This document shows positions 4,801 to 5,566 of a stretch of 5,566 bases of DNA, piece by piece. The notes under the pieces were generated by a model. The model was not told where the DNA came from. It saw only the letters and a program-made list of their open reading frames with translations, and searched no databases. Both the position numbers and the translations under genes were made by a program. Source of the stretch: Roseiarcus sp052147395 (lineage in GTDB: Bacteria; Pseudomonadota; Alphaproteobacteria; Rhizobiales; Beijerinckiaceae). Each line of letters begins with the position of its first letter. The stretch's first letter is position 1. The DNA lies in assembly GCA_052147395.1 (NCBI GenBank), contig JBKQKS010000076.1:1-5566 (forward strand), written 5' to 3'.

Positions 4801-5566
4801 GCGCCAACAGCCGACGCAATCCGATCTCAGGGCGATCGAAAAGCTGATGCGCGAGATCGCCGCTCGTCCCGCCGGCTTCGACGCGGCGCCGATTCGCGCG
4901 ATGCTCGACGAACTCGGCCAAAAGCTCGAAAGCGGCGCGCGCCTCGACCAAGGCGCGCTCGGCGACTGGATGCGGCGCCTGGAGGCGCGCCTCGACAACG
5001 TGAAGTCCGAGCTCGCGACGTCGCAGCTCGGCGCCTCCGACGCCAGGGCGATGATGGGCGTGGTGCAGGACCTCGCCGACAAGGTCGTACGTCAACAGCC
5101 CACGCAATCCGATCTCAGGGCGATCGAATCGCTGATGCGCGAGATCGCCGCCCGTCCCACCGGCTTCGACGCGGCGCCGATCGAGAAGATGCTCGGGGAA
5201 CTGAGCCAGAAGCTCGAAAGCGGCGCGCGCCTCGACCAAGGCGCGCTCGGGGAGTGGATGCGGCGCCTGGAGGCGCGCCTCGACAACATGAAGTCCGAGC
5301 TCGCGACGTCGCAGCTCGGCGCGTCCGACGCCAGGGCGCTCGTCGAAGTGGTGCGCAATCTCGCCGATAAGGTGGAGCGGCGTGAGCCGCCGGCGCCCGA
5401 CCTCAGCGCCTTCGAGACGTTGATGCGCGAGATCGCGAGCCGCCCCGTCGCTTTCGATCCTGCGCCGATTCGCGCCATGCTCGACGAGCTCAGCCATGAG
5501 CTCGACAGCGGGGCGCGCCTCGAGATGAGCGCGATCGCCGAATGGATGCGGCGGCTCGAAGCGCGG
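1841..5566 (+). CDS. podJ: PodJ-like polar localization factor, N-terminal 1242 residues (partial)
   Basis: The frame is open from an in-frame TAA at 1745-1747 to the window edge; ATG 1841 is the only usual start codon before the conserved N-terminus. Residues 7-43 contain WNLGGIDPSTR, then AARRARMSVADWLDEVV, matching the W-x3-GIDP-x-TR...AARR-x2-M-x4-WL pattern I associate with PodJ/Sel1-type polarity proteins. Residues about 90-215 are Glu/Arg/Ala coiled coil with two copies of LExVxxWIERD (Trp133 and Trp200). Residues about 280-520 are further coiled coil; 521-869 are degenerate 73-80-residue repeats; 870 onward are 96-residue tandem repeats. There is no signal peptide or membrane segment, so this part is cytoplasmic. 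In Caulobacter, PodJ is a polar scaffold with a cytoplasmic coiled-coil part, one membrane segment and a periplasmic Sel1 and peptidoglycan-binding part; that C-terminal half would lie past the window. The rod looks longer than usual because of the 96-residue repeats. Alternative: another large coiled-coil protein sharing the N-terminal motif. I am confident of the gene, moderately of the name. Confidence 0.8.
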   Translation, partial: MRKAAAWNLGGIDPSTRVVAEEAARRARMSVADWLDEVVAEQAADQGVGPEDVEDDDRRIAPLARVQRGEPGERPVEALRRERGDRKPLKFAKESEEDDAAEAKIEAALAKLEARAVRSDRDTAKTLESVSTWIERDEAARAAERARLEQERADLERRRRELEEERAKELGEIEATRAAAARAKRNERRSVKALETVTDWIERDDARRDEARALEDLARGPSAVRNAEPAEADAGDIDRRLDDLMRRVERRPSVSAAAAEAPEPALPRSASPEPTERRPTPENARLPSAETLRQEIADLSARFDRRSKTPEAPVERSVSRNEIEALRADVEEMKRNLAELAPRRASASLAGAVQDLGKRFDATRRSAANAEALKPLEDMFREVLGALRRQNPQPIAQGFARDLNALNQKIDALSRAAVEPAALAEIRRQTEDVRRELATAASHSAPLARIERDIGELSSRLERIPTNPVTQTEVDRLVRTLSETRTQIERAMPPEALAAIEQRLGNLGSRIDEALRRPNADSRPIEDLARRVDAMRAALEQRDGGAQVRRTETALAEINAKLAACAKDETLAALKPLLERLEELAAASAKPTAADPAPFRDLAQRIEAVRASLEERGDAAYYAQRLENALADLGDRLQGAIGAAGANSSLDATLRLLLQRTEELARRPAQDPAPLQDLARRIDQLGAALAERGEVAQYAERLDTALAEVNDRLVDSLSATSANGALALVLERLVARVDDLGRRSAPSCGFDPAPFHDLARRIDQVRASLEARGPANQDMSRLETRLVEVSAKLDEALRTPAAAEENLRLALARLDDLARRPTTDPAAQRDLAQRLESLRATVDRHGDPRPQLAAVAASLQEVRARLDTAQLGASDARAMMGVVQDLADKVARQQPTQSDLRAIEKLMREIAARPTGFDAAPIHKMLAELSQKLESGARLDEGALGDWMRRLEARLDNMKSELARSQLGASDARAMMAMMHDLADKVARQQPTQSDLRAIEKLMREIAARPAGFDAAPIRAMLDELGQKLESGARLDQGALGDWMRRLEARLDNVKSELATSQLGASDARAMMGVVQDLADKVVRQQPTQSDLRAIESLMREIAARPTGFDAAPIEKMLGELSQKLESGARLDQGALGEWMRRLEARLDNMKSELATSQLGASDARALVEVVRNLADKVERREPPAPDLSAFETLMREIASRPVAFDPAPIRAMLDELSHELDSGARLEMSAIAEWMRRLEAR
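2204..2464 (+). repeat. Internal pair of LExVxxWIERD motifs
   Basis: DTAKTLESVSTWIERDEAAR (from residue 122, Trp133) and SVKALETVTDWIERDDARR (Trp200) are two copies 67 residues (201 bp) apart inside the N-terminal coiled coil. The bases TGGATCGAACGCGACGA are identical in both copies. The tryptophan is notable in an otherwise Arg/Glu/Ala-rich rod, which suggests a docking or self-association site. Its function is not known to me. Confidence 0.55.
3401..4447 (+). repeat. Degenerate 73-80-residue coiled-coil repeats
   Basis: Protein-level repeats with starts at 3401, 3623, 3851, 4091 and 4310 (residues 521, 595, 671, 751, 824), giving lengths of 74, 76, 80 and 73 residues plus a final partial unit. 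The shared pattern is DPAPFxDLARRIDxxRAxLEERG, then xRLxTALAEVxxKL, then a leucine-rich LxRLDDLARRP. Lengths vary and the DNA has diverged, so these are older than the downstream array. They predict long alpha-helical rod segments broken at the DPAP proline turns. Confidence 0.7.
4448..5566 (+). repeat. 96-residue (288-bp) tandem repeats, three full and one cut
   Basis: Units start at 4448, 4736, 5024 and 5312, exactly 288 bp apart with no insertions or deletions; the fourth is cut by the window edge after 85 codons. Each begins QLGASDARA, continues with LADKV, LMREIA and FDxAPI, then ML-x-EL, and ends WMRRLEARLDN-x-KSELA. By hand count the first three copies differ pairwise at about 16 to 26 of 288 bases, so the array is recent. 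The fourth is clearly more diverged, as is usual at the edge of an array. More copies may follow beyond the window. Confidence 0.95.

Noticed and set aside
3602..5497. 631-residue leftward ORF antisense to the podJ-like rod, itself showing tandem repeats
   Set aside because: It is the mirror of the rightward repeats: high GC at third positions removes stops on the opposite strand, and its repeats have the same 288-bp period. It has no recognisable domain, and its His/Arg/Leu-rich composition is typical of such shadows.
4448..5566. CRISPR array or non-coding satellite as an explanation of the 288-bp periodicity
   Set aside because: The units are contiguous, 288 bp long, keep one reading frame without stops and differ mainly by codon-compatible substitutions, so they are protein repeats.

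Overview
The window is GC-rich DNA with a strong codon-position bias and looks alphaproteobacterial, probably Hyphomicrobiales (methylotroph- or rhizobium-like). Three things point there: a PodJ-type N-terminus on the long rightward gene, a CCTGAGCTTGTCGAAGG-type intergenic repeat of the kind scattered through many alphaproteobacterial genomes, and a MerR protein resembling alphaproteobacterial family members. The genus cannot be fixed from this sequence.

Layout. Positions 1-75 look like the last 24 codons of an unidentified rightward gene, followed at once by a REP-like inverted repeat (76-116). Positions 117-1090 hold nearly 1 kb with no gene I can defend, only hairpins, and end in a rightward Rho-independent terminator (1093-1115). 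A leftward MerR-family regulator follows (1120-1569). From 1570 to 1840 there is a relatively AT-rich divergent control region with three dyads, a CtrA-like half-matched box and a possible 11-codon leader ORF. The rest of the window (1841-5566) is one open reading frame, the first 1242 codons of a very large coiled-coil protein that I call PodJ-like; it runs off the right edge.

The most striking structure is inside the PodJ-like gene. Its rod is built from repeats at two levels. Residues about 521-869 carry old, degenerate 73-80-residue repeats. Residues 870-1242 and beyond carry young 96-residue repeats with an exact 288-bp period, still over 90% identical in DNA and mosaic in their differences. 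This suggests a polar scaffold whose cytoplasmic rod has lengthened by recent in-frame duplication and gene conversion.

How the parts may work together is inference. The MerR protein may control its own promoter, and perhaps the divergent podJ-like gene, through the dyads between them. The podJ-like start overlaps the stop of the small upstream ORF as ATGA, which suggests translational coupling. The membrane segment, Sel1 repeats and any periplasmic part of the PodJ-like protein would lie beyond the window.
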